DNA from: UBA1234 sp964400015
GTDB taxonomy: Bacteria > Bacillota > Clostridia > TANB77 > UBA1234
Direction: 5' to 3'
Length of the DNA: 64,000 nt
Assembly (NCBI GenBank): GCA_964400015.1
Contig: CAYNRR010000001.1
Span: 1 to 64,000, forward strand
The position numbers and the translations under genes were made by a program. Below the pieces are notes generated by a model that saw only the letters and a list, made by a program, of their open reading frames with translations, was not told the origin of the DNA and searched no databases. Below, piece by piece: positions 52,325-61,690 of the stretch; the stretch's first letter is position 1, and every line of letters starts with the position of its first letter.

Positions 52325-54886
52325 GTGTACTTGTTCGGAAAAATTACTGTTAAGCCACAATTGCCAGAACGAATCAAAGACCTTGGAGTTATTGCATATA
52401 ACTTATGGTGGTCTTGGAATTCTTATGCGCTTCGCTTATATGATTATATTGATTCAGACTTATTTACAAAGGTTGGGAAAAATCCTGTAAAATTCCTTTC
52501 AAGAATAAACCAAAAAAGATTATTAGAAGTTGCAAATGATACAGAATTTTTAAAAGATTATGATTTAATTGTCGAAAATTTTAAAAATTATTTATCAACA
52601 GACAACACTTATTACAATCGTACTTTCCCAAATAATAAAAATGATAGAATTGCTTACTTTTCTGCCGAATATGGGCTTGATGAAGTTTTGCCTATATATG
52701 CTGGTGGATTAGGTATTCTTTCGGGAGATCATTGCAAATCAGCAAGTGATTTAGGAATACCATTTACTCCAGTCGGACTACTTTATAAACAAGGTTATTT
52801 TAATCAATTTATAAACAAAGATGGTAGTGAGCTTTTTGATTATTCTCCTAGTGTTATGGAAGATTTACCAATTACACCCGTTCACGATAAAAACGGAAAA
52901 GATTTAATTATATCTGTTGAATTTCCAGGTAGAATTGTTTATCTAAAAGTATGGAGTATCGCTGTTGGTAGAGTTACATTATACTTACTTGATAGTGATA
53001 TCGATTTAAATTCTAACATCGATAGACAATTGACTTTAAAACTTTATGGTGGAAATCAAGAAATGAGAATTTCACAAGAAATCATTCTTGACATTGGCGG
53101 TATGAAACTTCTAAAAACTTTAGGTATAAATCCTACAATTTATCACATGAATGAAGGTCACTCTTCTTTCGTTGCTCTTGAAGTTATTAAAAAGTTTATG
53201 GAAGAAAAACACGTGTCATTTGAAGTTGCTAAAAAATTAGCATCTGCATGCACAGTATTTACAACACATACTCCAGTTCCTGCAGGAAATGATATTTTCC
53301 CAATGGATTTAGTTGATAGATTTTTCTGCAACTATTATAACGATTTAGGAATATCTAAAAATGATTTCTTAAACCTAGGTACAAAAAAAGAAAATGCATT
53401 TAACGAAGGATTTAATATGGCTGTTCTTGCATTAAAAATTGCTGGTGCAAGAAATGGTGTTAGTAAATTACACGGCGAAGTTTCTCGTGAATTATTCTCT
53501 GAACTTTGGCCAGAAACTGCTTCAAATGAAATTCCAATTGACTATGTAACAAATGGTATTCATTCATGTACTTGGCTTGCCCCTACTCTTAAAGAATTAT
53601 ACAACGCATATATGAGACCATTCTGGCAAGAACAAGTTTATGATGCTGAAGTATGGAACGATATCGATAATATTCCAGACCAAGCTTTATGGGATGCTCA
53701 TATGGTTCAAAAAAATAAACTTGCTAACTTGATTAGAAAAAATATTAAAGCTCAAAAAATGAGACACAATGTTTCACCGGAAGAATTAAATGAAATAGAT
53801 AAAATGTTTGATCCAAGTGTATTAACCATTGGTTTTGCAAGACGTTTCGCAACATATAAACGTGCCGACTTAATATTTAAAGATTTAGAAAGAATAACAA
53901 AACTTCTAAATGATCCTTCAAAACCAGTTCAAATTGTATTTGCCGGCAAACCACATCCAGCTGATATACAAGGACAAGAACTAGTAAAACGTATTTATGA
54001 AATTTCTGAAATGCCACAATTCAAAGGTAAAGTATTCATCTTAGAAAACTATAATATGTACATTGCTAGATATCTTGTAAGTGGCGTTGACGTTTGGCTT
54101 AACAACCCTCGTCGTCCACTTGAAGCAAGTGGTACTAGTGGTGAAAAAGCTGGTGTAAATGGCGTTATTAACTTTAGTATCCTAGATGGTTGGTGGTACG
54201 AAGGTTATGATGGCACAAACGGATGGGCTATCGGAGATGACACTGAATATACAAATTATGAATTACAAGATAATGCTGATTCACAAAGCATTTACAACAT
54301 ATTAGAAAATGAAATAATTCCACTTTATTATTCTAAGGATTCTGAAAAGATAAATACTAAGTGGATTAAAAAGATGAAAGCTTCTATAAAAACTGTTGGT
54401 GGTGTTTATAATACAGGTAGAATGCTTGTAGACTATTTGAATAAACTTTACATTCCTCAAATAAATCGTATTAACAAGATTTCTTCAGATATCGAATCTG
54501 TTAATAGTTACTTAGGTTGGGAAGCAAATGTAAAATCTAAATGGTCTATGATTAAAATAAATCCTTCTTCTCCTCTTGACGAATTATTTGTTAAAGCAGG
54601 TAACAATATAAAGATGTGCTGTGACGTTTCATTAAACGGATTATCTCCTAACGATGTTACTGTTGAAGTATATTGTGGTCGTCTTGATGAGCAAGGAAAA
54701 ATGACTAATAGTTTATATACTGAAATGAAAGTTGATAAAACTATCAATGATTCAGAATATGAATATTCTGCCGATTTAATGATTGATGACGGTGGAAATT
54801 ATGGATATACATTTAGAGTTTTACCAAAACATGATTTACTAATAAATAAGCATGACTTATCATTATGCAAATGGTTAACTAATTAG
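52325..54886 (+). CDS. glgP: Alpha-glucan (glycogen/maltodextrin) phosphorylase
   Basis: Releases glucose 1-phosphate from alpha-1,4-glucans using PLP. The 853-residue protein is the short alpha-glucan phosphorylase type: an N-terminal DUF3417 region (LGVIAYNLWWSWN), AYFSAEYGLDEVLPIYAGGLGILSGDH near 103, HMNEGHSSFVALEVI near 275, FARRFATYKRADLIF near 502, and the PLP-binding region ASGTSGEKAGVNGVINFSILDGWW near 600. Starts at GTG with a strong AAAGGAGG ribosome binding site eight bases upstream. It completes the glycogen set with the GT4 and GH57 genes. Confidence 0.94.
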   Translation: MYLFGKITVKPQLPERIKDLGVIAYNLWWSWNSYALRLYDYIDSDLFTKVGKNPVKFLSRINQKRLLEVANDTEFLKDYDLIVENFKNYLSTDNTYYNRTFPNNKNDRIAYFSAEYGLDEVLPIYAGGLGILSGDHCKSASDLGIPFTPVGLLYKQGYFNQFINKDGSELFDYSPSVMEDLPITPVHDKNGKDLIISVEFPGRIVYLKVWSIAVGRVTLYLLDSDIDLNSNIDRQLTLKLYGGNQEMRISQEIILDIGGMKLLKTLGINPTIYHMNEGHSSFVALEVIKKFMEEKHVSFEVAKKLASACTVFTTHTPVPAGNDIFPMDLVDRFFCNYYNDLGISKNDFLNLGTKKENAFNEGFNMAVLALKIAGARNGVSKLHGEVSRELFSELWPETASNEIPIDYVTNGIHSCTWLAPTLKELYNAYMRPFWQEQVYDAEVWNDIDNIPDQALWDAHMVQKNKLANLIRKNIKAQKMRHNVSPEELNEIDKMFDPSVLTIGFARRFATYKRADLIFKDLERITKLLNDPSKPVQIVFAGKPHPADIQGQELVKRIYEISEMPQFKGKVFILENYNMYIARYLVSGVDVWLNNPRRPLEASGTSGEKAGVNGVINFSILDGWWYEGYDGTNGWAIGDDTEYTNYELQDNADSQSIYNILENEIIPLYYSKDSEKINTKWIKKMKASIKTVGGVYNTGRMLVDYLNKLYIPQINRINKISSDIESVNSYLGWEANVKSKWSMIKINPSSPLDELFVKAGNNIKMCCDVSLNGLSPNDVTVEVYCGRLDEQGKMTNSLYTEMKVDKTINDSEYEYSADLMIDDGGNYGYTFRVLPKHDLLINKHDLSLCKWLTN

Positions 54887-54894
54887 TATCTCTT

Positions 54895-54923
54895 AAGGAT
54901 TATCTCACCAAGAGATAATCCTT
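54895..54923 (+). terminator. Terminator after the phosphorylase gene
   Basis: Perfect 12-bp stem (54895-54906 with 54912-54923), 5-base loop, followed by TTTGTTT. Confidence 0.85.
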
Positions 54924-54953
54924 TTTGTTTATATATAGAAAGGATGAATTTTT

Positions 54954-56393
54954 ATGAAACGTACTAAAATTGTTTGTACTTTAGGTCCAGCAGTTGATGA
55001 TGCAAGAACACTTTCTAGAGTTTGCTCAGCTGGTATGGACGTAGCAAGATTTAATTTTTCACATGGAGATTATGCTGATCAAGAAAAAAGAGTAGAACTT
55101 TTTAAAAGTGTTCGTGACGAACTAGGGCTTCCAATTTCAATGATGCTAGATACAAAAGGCCCTGAAATTAGAATCGGAACTTTTTCAACAGAATCAGTCA
55201 CTTTATTAGATGGCGATACATTTACATTATCTCATGACGAATGCGTTGGAACTAATGAAATGGTATATGTTAATTATCCAACTTTATACTCAGAAGTTAA
55301 TATTGGATCTACTATTTTAATCAATGATGGCTTAATAGAACTTCGTGTTGAAGAAATTTTCGGACAAGATATAAAATGTCGTGTAATACATGGTGGTAAA
55401 TTGACTAATCGAAAAAGTGTAAACGTTCCTGGCCTATCACTTAATTTTCCTTTAATAACAGAAAAAGATAAAGACGATATTGCATTTGGCGTAAAACACG
55501 AATTCGATTACATTGCTGCTTCTTTCATAAGAAAAGCTGATGATGTAATTGCAATCAAAGAATTACTTGCAAGTTTAGGTGCACCACATATTGGTGTTAT
55601 TTCTAAAATTGAAAATCAAGAAGGCGTTGATAATTTCGATGAAATATTAAATGTTTCTGATGGAATAATGGTTGCACGTGGAGACTTAGGTGTTGAAATA
55701 CCAATTGAAAAAGTTCCACACTTACAAAAAACATTTATTGAAAAATGTAATAAGAAAGGAAAAATCGTAATTGTTGCCACTCAAATGCTAGAATCAATGA
55801 CATCTTCTCCAAGACCTACAAGAGCTGAAGTTAATGATGTTGCTAACGCTGTATATGATGGTGCAACTTGCGTAATGTTATCTGGTGAAGTTGCTGCTGG
55901 AAGATATCCTGTTGAATGTGTTGCTATGATGTCAAGAATTACAAAATCTGTTGAAAGTCAAATTGATTATTGGAAGAATTTTTCAAAATTAAACGAAGAT
56001 TATTTAATAAACAATCGTATAAATATGATTATTGGACACACTCTATGCGATCTTGCTATGAAAACTAATGCCAAAGCAATTTTTTCTATATCTGAAGGTG
56101 GTCATACTCCTAGAGCAATTTCAAGCTTTAAGCCTGGATGTCCAATTTTTGCTGTAACTCCAAATCCAACTACCGCAAAAATCTTAAGTGCTGTTTGGAA
56201 CGTTACTCCAATATTAGTAAAAGAAACTCAAGACGAACACGAAATGATTAAAGAGGCTATTGCTTTTGCCAAAGAGGCTGAATATGTTTATGAGGGTGAT
56301 ACTATCATAATTGGAGAAAGTGACACATATTCAAAAACCAATGAATTCGGCTTAAAAAATAGCAAAAATGTAGGTGGCATATATACAATTTAA
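54954..56393 (+). CDS. pyk: Pyruvate kinase
   Basis: Final ATP-forming step of glycolysis. The 479 residues show KIVCTLGPAVDDARTL, ARFNFSHGDY near 31, MLDTKGPEIRIG near 64, the active-site SKIENQEGVDNFDEIL near 218, GIMVARGDLGVEIP and MLESMTSSPRPTRAEVNDVANAVYDG near 280, ending with a normal C-terminal allosteric domain; the PEP-utilizing extra domain of some firmicute enzymes is absent. No terminator is seen after it: the telA promoter begins at the base after the stop codon. Confidence 0.97.
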   Translation: MKRTKIVCTLGPAVDDARTLSRVCSAGMDVARFNFSHGDYADQEKRVELFKSVRDELGLPISMMLDTKGPEIRIGTFSTESVTLLDGDTFTLSHDECVGTNEMVYVNYPTLYSEVNIGSTILINDGLIELRVEEIFGQDIKCRVIHGGKLTNRKSVNVPGLSLNFPLITEKDKDDIAFGVKHEFDYIAASFIRKADDVIAIKELLASLGAPHIGVISKIENQEGVDNFDEILNVSDGIMVARGDLGVEIPIEKVPHLQKTFIEKCNKKGKIVIVATQMLESMTSSPRPTRAEVNDVANAVYDGATCVMLSGEVAAGRYPVECVAMMSRITKSVESQIDYWKNFSKLNEDYLINNRINMIIGHTLCDLAMKTNAKAIFSISEGGHTPRAISSFKPGCPIFAVTPNPTTAKILSAVWNVTPILVKETQDEHEMIKEAIAFAKEAEYVYEGDTIIIGESDTYSKTNEFGLKNSKNVGGIYTI

Positions 56394-56422
56394 TTGACAT
56401 AAAATTAAGTAGATGATATAGT
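56394..56422 (+). promoter_or_regulatory. Strong SigA-type promoter of telA
   Basis: Perfect TTGACA (56394-56399), 17 bases, TATAGT (56417-56422), starting immediately after the pyk stop codon. Confidence 0.75.
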
Positions 56423-56455
56423 GTCTGTGGCAAAATACTTTATTTCATTATAGGA

Positions 56456-56467
56456 GGTAAATTTACC
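56456..56467 (+). promoter_or_regulatory. Palindrome over the telA ribosome binding site
   Basis: A 12-base perfect palindrome (GGTAAATTTACC) that shares its first two bases with the AGGAGG ribosome binding site and ends at the base before the ATG. It could be an operator or chance. Confidence 0.3.
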
Positions 56468-57667
56468 ATGACTACAAACAATGATTTTGATTTTGAACTC
56501 GAAGTTACCCCTGCCACCCCCAAAGTTGTGGATGCTGCAGAACTTTCTACTGATCTTGGCATCACACTCGAAACAGCTAAAGATACTGCTATCGCAGAAG
56601 TCGAAACTGTACGGCAAAATCCTTTGGCAACGGAGCTCAAACAATCTATGAGTTCTGCCGAACTCGAGAAAATCAGTGCTTTCGTGCCTAAAATCGATCT
56701 TCTCGATCCTTCGGTCATTACCAACTACGCAACCTCGTCTCAGAGCAAGCTCAACAGTTTTGCAGACGATATTTTGAAACAAGCACAACTCAAAGATTTG
56801 GGCACCGTCGGCGATGCTCTTCTTAGCCTTATTACTGGACTGGAAGAGTTTACTCCCAGTAACGAAAGGATTCCCCAGCCCAATGAATGGGGCTTCAAGC
56901 GCAAAGTAAAAGCATATATGACTCGACTCCGTTCTCGGTACACCAGCGTCAAAGAAAATGTTGACGCAGCAGAAAAAACTCTGCGAAATCATCTGCTCGT
57001 ACTGAACAATGATCAAAAGACTTTGGTCAAGTTCGAAGAGCTTATGATGCAATATTTACGTGAGCTTTCCATGTACATCGTCGCCGGTTATGAACGACTG
57101 GCAGATGTTGAAAATGGAGAGCTGGCCGATTTACGCACACAGGCTGTTGCTTGCCCTAACTCTGAGGTAAGCATGAGGTACGATGCTCTTCAAAATGCAT
57201 GCGACCGTTTTGACAAAAAGCTCAACGACCTGGCACTGTCCAGAAATGTCGCTATGCAGACCATCATTCAGGGACGCGTTATGCAGAACAACGATGTTGT
57301 TCTCATCGATAAAATCAATTCCACGTTGCTCAATACCATTCCTCTTTGGAAGAGCCAGATGGTGATTTCTTTGGGCATCGCAAATTCTCTGAGTGCTCTC
57401 GAAGCACAGGAGAAAGCCACGGATATGACAAACTTCTTGCTGAAAGAAAACTCCAAGAACCTCAAACAAGGTTCTGTACGTTTGGCTAAGGCAAACGAAC
57501 GTGGTATCGTAGATTTGGAAACCTTGGTTCAAACCAACCAGGAACTTATCTCTACCATTTCGGAAGTACATCAAATTCAGCTTGAAGGTCGTGCCAAACG
57601 CAAAGCTGCTGAAGTCGAACTTGTCAGCCTTGAAAAATCTCTTAAAGAGCAACTGCTCAAAAAGTAA
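56468..57667 (+). CDS. telA: Toxic anion resistance protein TelA family
   Basis: A 399-residue cytoplasmic, largely helical protein of the TelA/KlaA/YaaN family (PF05816). Family-like segments include PLATELKQSM, SFADDILKQ, FKRKVKAYMTRLRSRYTSVKENVDAAEKTL and the C-terminal DMTNFLLKENSKNLKQGSVRLAKANERGIVDLETL. Family members are linked to tellurite, lantibiotic or envelope-stress tolerance, though the mechanism is unclear. Base composition is markedly GC-richer than the DNA to its left, with codons such as CTC and CTG common, suggesting transfer with the following ABC operon. AGGAGG precedes the ATG by ten bases. Confidence 0.9.
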   Translation: MTTNNDFDFELEVTPATPKVVDAAELSTDLGITLETAKDTAIAEVETVRQNPLATELKQSMSSAELEKISAFVPKIDLLDPSVITNYATSSQSKLNSFADDILKQAQLKDLGTVGDALLSLITGLEEFTPSNERIPQPNEWGFKRKVKAYMTRLRSRYTSVKENVDAAEKTLRNHLLVLNNDQKTLVKFEELMMQYLRELSMYIVAGYERLADVENGELADLRTQAVACPNSEVSMRYDALQNACDRFDKKLNDLALSRNVAMQTIIQGRVMQNNDVVLIDKINSTLLNTIPLWKSQMVISLGIANSLSALEAQEKATDMTNFLLKENSKNLKQGSVRLAKANERGIVDLETLVQTNQELISTISEVHQIQLEGRAKRKAAEVELVSLEKSLKEQLLKK

Positions 57668-57676
57668 ACTAGAAAA

Positions 57677-57702
57677 GGACCAGAAGAAAAATCTTCTGGT
57701 CC
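57677..57702. terminator. Bidirectional terminator between telA and the SBP-VWA gene
   Basis: Perfect 10-bp GC-rich stem (57677-57686 with 57693-57702), 6-base loop, followed on the plus strand by CTTTTTTTA. Confidence 0.9.
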
Positions 57703-57711
57703 CTTTTTTAT

Positions 57712-59403
57712 TTACATTTCTGCATCAAACAAACTCTTCAAAACATATCCAATATCATCACTATTCGCATCAATATATGCGCCACCATTGATAGCTGCAA
57801 TTTTTTCGAGTTCTTTTACGTCCGCTTCATATCCAATTGTATAAATCGGAATATTATAGAACTCAATAAGTTCTTTCATCGAGGTAAGCGAATATCCATT
57901 ACAAGTATATCCGTCACTAAGCAGAATAATAATCGGCTTAATATCCGAATTCACTTTCATTTCTTCGTTGATAAGTTTTATCGCCACCAAAATCGCATTA
58001 TTAGTTGCCGTACCATCGTACGCTTTCCACTTATCAATCGCACCGACGAAATATTCTTGTTGCGTTCTATCAAAATTACCCAACGGCAAATCTAGATAAA
58101 TATTCTCGTTATAACTTAGCAGACCAACTTTGCAATCCTCACTAATATACTGCATTGCAGATTTAAGCGATTCTTTCAAAGCCTTCAAATTATTACCTTT
58201 CATACTACCAGACTTATCTGCGATGAAGAATGCAATAATTTGCTTACCAGATGTTTTTTCGTTTTTCCAAAATTCAAGTACTGTAGAAATTACATTACCA
58301 GAATATTTAGAAACTGTGCTTACATAAGAATCTTCTTTGTTGAAGCCCAAACTAGTTCCATACTTTTGGATATCTGCATTCTGCAAGAACTTACCAAAAA
58401 GCTTAATCGTTTGAGATTCTTCTGCTGTCAAGTCACCAATTGCATACAACGGATTATCATGTCTTACGCCAAACGGAATAAATGTAAAAGAATTTTTGAG
58501 TACATCATCATTTTCGTATGCCTGACGTTCAAGTACGAAAGCATCAATAGTGCCACTTTGAACTGCGTTAATCATCTGAGCATTAGAGTAGGCTACTAAT
58601 TGTACTGCATTTTGGAAATTAGAAAAATCCGTAGTCGCCTCAATACTCATAGGATTATTAGCATCAAAATAGCTAAGCATAGAAATAACAAAGTTCAATC
58701 CAGTAGGATTATTCGTCGGATTAGCATATCCTACCGAAATTTCACCTTCAGTAGTTGCCTTTACAATTGTTGCAATATCAGGAGTAGTACCATACTCATG
58801 ATATTTTTCATTTTGCATAATCAATCCAACAGTATTACCAACCGTTCTCTCTGTAACCATGGAAACTTTGATGCCGTTTACTTCCATCAGACTACCATAT
58901 ATCTCGTTCGCAGCGATATATCCCTCAGGATAATAACTACCACTTAAAATATAGTCTTCTGCCAAACTCGCTTCCAAGCTTCTTACAGACACTGAAACCG
59001 ATTCACCAGAATCAAGCTTGTATCCACTTTCGTTGAACTTATTAGCAGCATAACTTACAAAATCTAAAATACTGCTACCGTTATCTTCTTGAGGGACAAA
59101 GATTTCAATATCAATTTCAGCATCTCCATCAACTGCAAGTGGATAATTAGAAATCGATGGCATCTCGTACATAAAGCCGTTAAATGTGCCATCTTCCGAA
59201 ACAGTCGAATCAAACTCTGGTACCTCACCTTTTATCAGTTCTGTCTCATGAATTTTAATGTTGAATTTATCAAGATTTTCCTCAGCATTTTCGGCAGTAA
59301 TGCTTCCCTCTTCATAAATACGTGCCCCTCCAATAGAGCAAGCTGTAAAGAGCATAGCAAACATCAAGATTAACGACGTAAAAGCAATCCATTTCCGTTT
59401 CAT
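57712..59403 (-). CDS. Lipoprotein with substrate-binding and von Willebrand A domains
   Basis: A 563-residue secreted lipoprotein: signal peptide ending in the lipobox LFTAC near residue 22, a periplasmic-binding-protein-like region at about 70-370 (NNPTGLNFVISMLSYF, TIDAFVLERQAYEN and GVRHDNPLYAIGDLTAEE resemble phosphate or molybdate-type binding proteins), then a VWA domain from about 390. The metal-ion-dependent adhesion site is complete: DKSGSMKG (about 399-406), Thr in AYDGTATNNAI, and Asp in LLSDGYT. So the protein likely binds a metal-dependent partner. It is the last gene of the operon. What it senses or binds is unknown. Confidence 0.85.
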   Translation of the reverse strand: MKRKWIAFTSLILMFAMLFTACSIGGARIYEEGSITAENAEENLDKFNIKIHETELIKGEVPEFDSTVSEDGTFNGFMYEMPSISNYPLAVDGDAEIDIEIFVPQEDNGSSILDFVSYAANKFNESGYKLDSGESVSVSVRSLEASLAEDYILSGSYYPEGYIAANEIYGSLMEVNGIKVSMVTERTVGNTVGLIMQNEKYHEYGTTPDIATIVKATTEGEISVGYANPTNNPTGLNFVISMLSYFDANNPMSIEATTDFSNFQNAVQLVAYSNAQMINAVQSGTIDAFVLERQAYENDDVLKNSFTFIPFGVRHDNPLYAIGDLTAEESQTIKLFGKFLQNADIQKYGTSLGFNKEDSYVSTVSKYSGNVISTVLEFWKNEKTSGKQIIAFFIADKSGSMKGNNLKALKESLKSAMQYISEDCKVGLLSYNENIYLDLPLGNFDRTQQEYFVGAIDKWKAYDGTATNNAILVAIKLINEEMKVNSDIKPIIILLSDGYTCNGYSLTSMKELIEFYNIPIYTIGYEADVKELEKIAAINGGAYIDANSDDIGYVLKSLFDAEM

Positions 59404-59437
59404 ATAGCTTTTCCTCCTTAATATGAATTGTTGGAAA

Positions 59438-59463
59438 AGTGCCCGAAATAATTATCGGGCACT
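59438..59463 (-). terminator. Hairpin between SBP-OmpA and SBP-VWA genes
   Basis: Perfect 9-bp GC-rich stem (59438-59446 with 59455-59463), 8-base loop, followed on the minus strand by TTTTCC. The short T run suggests partial termination or transcript stabilisation. Confidence 0.55.
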
Positions 59464-59477
59464 CTTCAAGTCAAAAG

Positions 59478-60959
59478 TTAATATCCAATCACTTTGAAAT
59501 ACACTTCTGTACGACGATTGGCAGCGCGTCCTTCATCTGTATCATTATCTGCAATAGGATTTGTATCACCATTACCAATAATAATAAATCTGTCAGGATC
59601 AAGACCTAAAGCTTGCAAGTATTTAGCAACACTCAGAGCTCTCTTATAGGAAAAGTCAATTCCATTGTCGCCACCATCTACATGAGCTGTATTACCCTCA
59701 ATTTGGATATATACACCGTTAAGAGTTTCAGCAATCTTTGCAAACTCATTCAATTCTTCGTAGGAACTGCGAGCTACGCGATAAGAATCAGCCTCGAACT
59801 CAATATTCAAAGTTACACTTAAAAGTGCAGCATTGTTGGAAAGATTTTCAGCATCTTGCCGTCCCTCTTCCGAAAATTTAAACGATGTAATATCATTTGT
59901 AGGATATTTACCTGCAAGTAATTTGATGTACTTATCCGTGAATGCAGTATCTGCTTTTTCAGGGTTAGCAGTTTCACCAATGCTTTTCCAGATTTCAGCC
60001 ATCTGTTCATACATTTCCACTGCCATTTTATCAAGCAAACTCGCATTGTCAGCCCAAGTAGCCAAAGAAGCTCCTTTGCACATTTCAGCAATTTCAGTAT
60101 CAGTCATAAGTTCAAACATAGGCATAGCTCTAATGCTGTCAAACTCACGCTCATACATAGAACCAGCTTGAAGTGCACCATCAATAAGTTTTACAATGAA
60201 CTCTTCGTTTTCCTCGACAAAAGACTTACTAAATACTAATCCGTCCAAAATCAAATTAGTACCCATGCTTGTATCAAAAAGAATTCTCGAGTCTGTAGAA
60301 CTAGCTGCCTGTGTCAGATACGGTTCCCAAGTTGCTGCAGCATCAACACTTCCAGAAAAGAAAGCTTTAGCTGTTTCGTCAGCCGTTTCAAAATAAACAA
60401 TATTATTTCGAATATTACTAATTTGTTTCTTTGACAAAGACGAATTAGTAATCAGCCATTCGACCAAAGTCTGTGCCTCAGAAAACCTAGGAACAGCAAT
60501 TTTCTTGCCGACTAAGTCTTCAACAGACCGAATATCCGAAGTTGCAATAATGCCATCTCCACCATTGGAATAATTAGTGATATATGGCATAATCACATCA
60601 AATCCAGCCGAATCAAACTTTGACTGTAAAAAAGCGTAACGATTAACTGTGTAACCAGCACCTTGAAGTTCGCCACTAATAAGAGCTGAAGAAGAAGTTG
60701 TCGCGTCATTCATAATGACGTATTCAACCATGATACCATTTTGGGCATTGATACTTCCCTCTTTAGTCGTAAGACCTCCATTAGCATACAAAAGAGGTTT
60801 CCAACCAATGAACTCGTCAAGGCTAATTCTGACTTGCACGCCACCATTGTTATAGTCAGCAGGTTCTCTGTTCATGAAGAATACAGCCACACCAACGATA
60901 ACAACCATTAACACAGCAGTCAAAATCATCGAAAGCAAACTCTTTCTTTTGCCTTTCAT
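59478..60959 (-). CDS. NitT/TauT-type substrate-binding protein fused to an OmpA-like domain (copy 1)
   Basis: A 493-residue extracytoplasmic protein anchored by one N-terminal helix (about 9-29) without a lipobox cysteine. Residues about 45-300 form an NMT1/SsuA-like binding protein (SGELQGAGYTVNRYAFL, GKKIAVPRFSEAQTLVEWLI, VDAAATWEPYL), and the last 110 residues are an OmpA-like domain (YIQIEGNTAHVDGG...FSYKRALSVAKYL...NRRTEVYF), which typically binds peptidoglycan. Such a fusion would fix a solute-binding domain to the wall. The ligand is unknown. It is followed by the SBP-VWA gene and preceded by the two-helix membrane protein. Confidence 0.88.
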   Translation of the reverse strand: MKGKRKSLLSMILTAVLMVVIVGVAVFFMNREPADYNNGGVQVRISLDEFIGWKPLLYANGGLTTKEGSINAQNGIMVEYVIMNDATTSSSALISGELQGAGYTVNRYAFLQSKFDSAGFDVIMPYITNYSNGGDGIIATSDIRSVEDLVGKKIAVPRFSEAQTLVEWLITNSSLSKKQISNIRNNIVYFETADETAKAFFSGSVDAAATWEPYLTQAASSTDSRILFDTSMGTNLILDGLVFSKSFVEENEEFIVKLIDGALQAGSMYEREFDSIRAMPMFELMTDTEIAEMCKGASLATWADNASLLDKMAVEMYEQMAEIWKSIGETANPEKADTAFTDKYIKLLAGKYPTNDITSFKFSEEGRQDAENLSNNAALLSVTLNIEFEADSYRVARSSYEELNEFAKIAETLNGVYIQIEGNTAHVDGGDNGIDFSYKRALSVAKYLQALGLDPDRFIIIGNGDTNPIADNDTDEGRAANRRTEVYFKVIGY

Positions 60960-60985
60960 ATAAGTGCTCCTCCCTTCGGACTTAT

Positions 60986-61690
60986 TTAAAGTTCTAATTC
61001 AAACTCATCATCATCGTCATCATACTGCATTCGGAGTTCCTTAAGACTTTCAATAACATTTTGAAGCCCAGGATCATCAACATCGACATCTTCACCCATT
61101 AAGGAAACTTCGTCAAGAAGCTTATCATACAAAGCAATAAGTTCATTATTATTGGCGATGATTTTCGTGATACTGCTATCATCCCATACCGTAGCCGGGC
61201 GAGTTGCTGGATCCTTCGCACGATAAACGATAAGACGTTTCAAAAAATTCTTGAGATTTTTCTCTAAGAATTTTTGAACCTCTTCATTCCTAGAAATCAA
61301 AAACTCTTTTGCACTATCATTATTCAGCGAAATAATCATAAGCAAAGCTTTTTCTTTCTCCTGGAAAGCTTCTACCTGGCTCATAAACTTGTCAATCACA
61401 GGCATAAATTGAGGCTCTCCAACTTGCATTTTACGAAGCGTAAGATAGTATTTATGCCAGAGATCTTCTTTTTCAAGAGGTTCTTTTTGCTTATCAGCAA
61501 TCTTTTTAGTCTTGCCTGCCTCTGCACAAATGTACATAACACAGTGCAGTGCTAGAGTTGCAATAACTAAAAGAACTGCAAGGATAATATTTTTTACGCC
61601 AAACCCCTGAGCAATGAAATAATTGAAAGCATGGATATTCAAAGCTACAAGTAACGCATCAAGAGCCAAAATAATCAGTATCTCCATCAT
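60986..61690 (-). CDS. Two-helix membrane protein with acidic C-terminus
   Basis: Unrecognised 234-residue protein. Two N-terminal membrane helices (about 2-22 and 33-56) are followed by a cytoplasmic helical region of about 150 residues and a very acidic tail (YDDDDDEFELEL). It overlaps the upstream ATPase gene by 32 bases and lies inside the ABC operon, so it probably belongs to the transporter or links it to TelA. The topology resembles XpaC-like TelA partners, but I cannot show homology. ATG is preceded by AAGGAGTG. Confidence 0.8.
   Translation of the reverse strand: MMEILIILALDALLVALNIHAFNYFIAQGFGVKNIILAVLLVIATLALHCVMYICAEAGKTKKIADKQKEPLEKEDLWHKYYLTLRKMQVGEPQFMPVIDKFMSQVEAFQEKEKALLMIISLNNDSAKEFLISRNEEVQKFLEKNLKNFLKRLIVYRAKDPATRPATVWDDSSITKIIANNNELIALYDKLLDEVSLMGEDVDVDDPGLQNVIESLKELRMQYDDDDDEFELEL

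Noticed and set aside
56405..57052. Minus-strand 215-residue open frame opposite telA
   Set aside because: Antisense shadow caused by the GC-richer codon use of telA; no ribosome binding site or family similarity. The same holds for 57131-57652.
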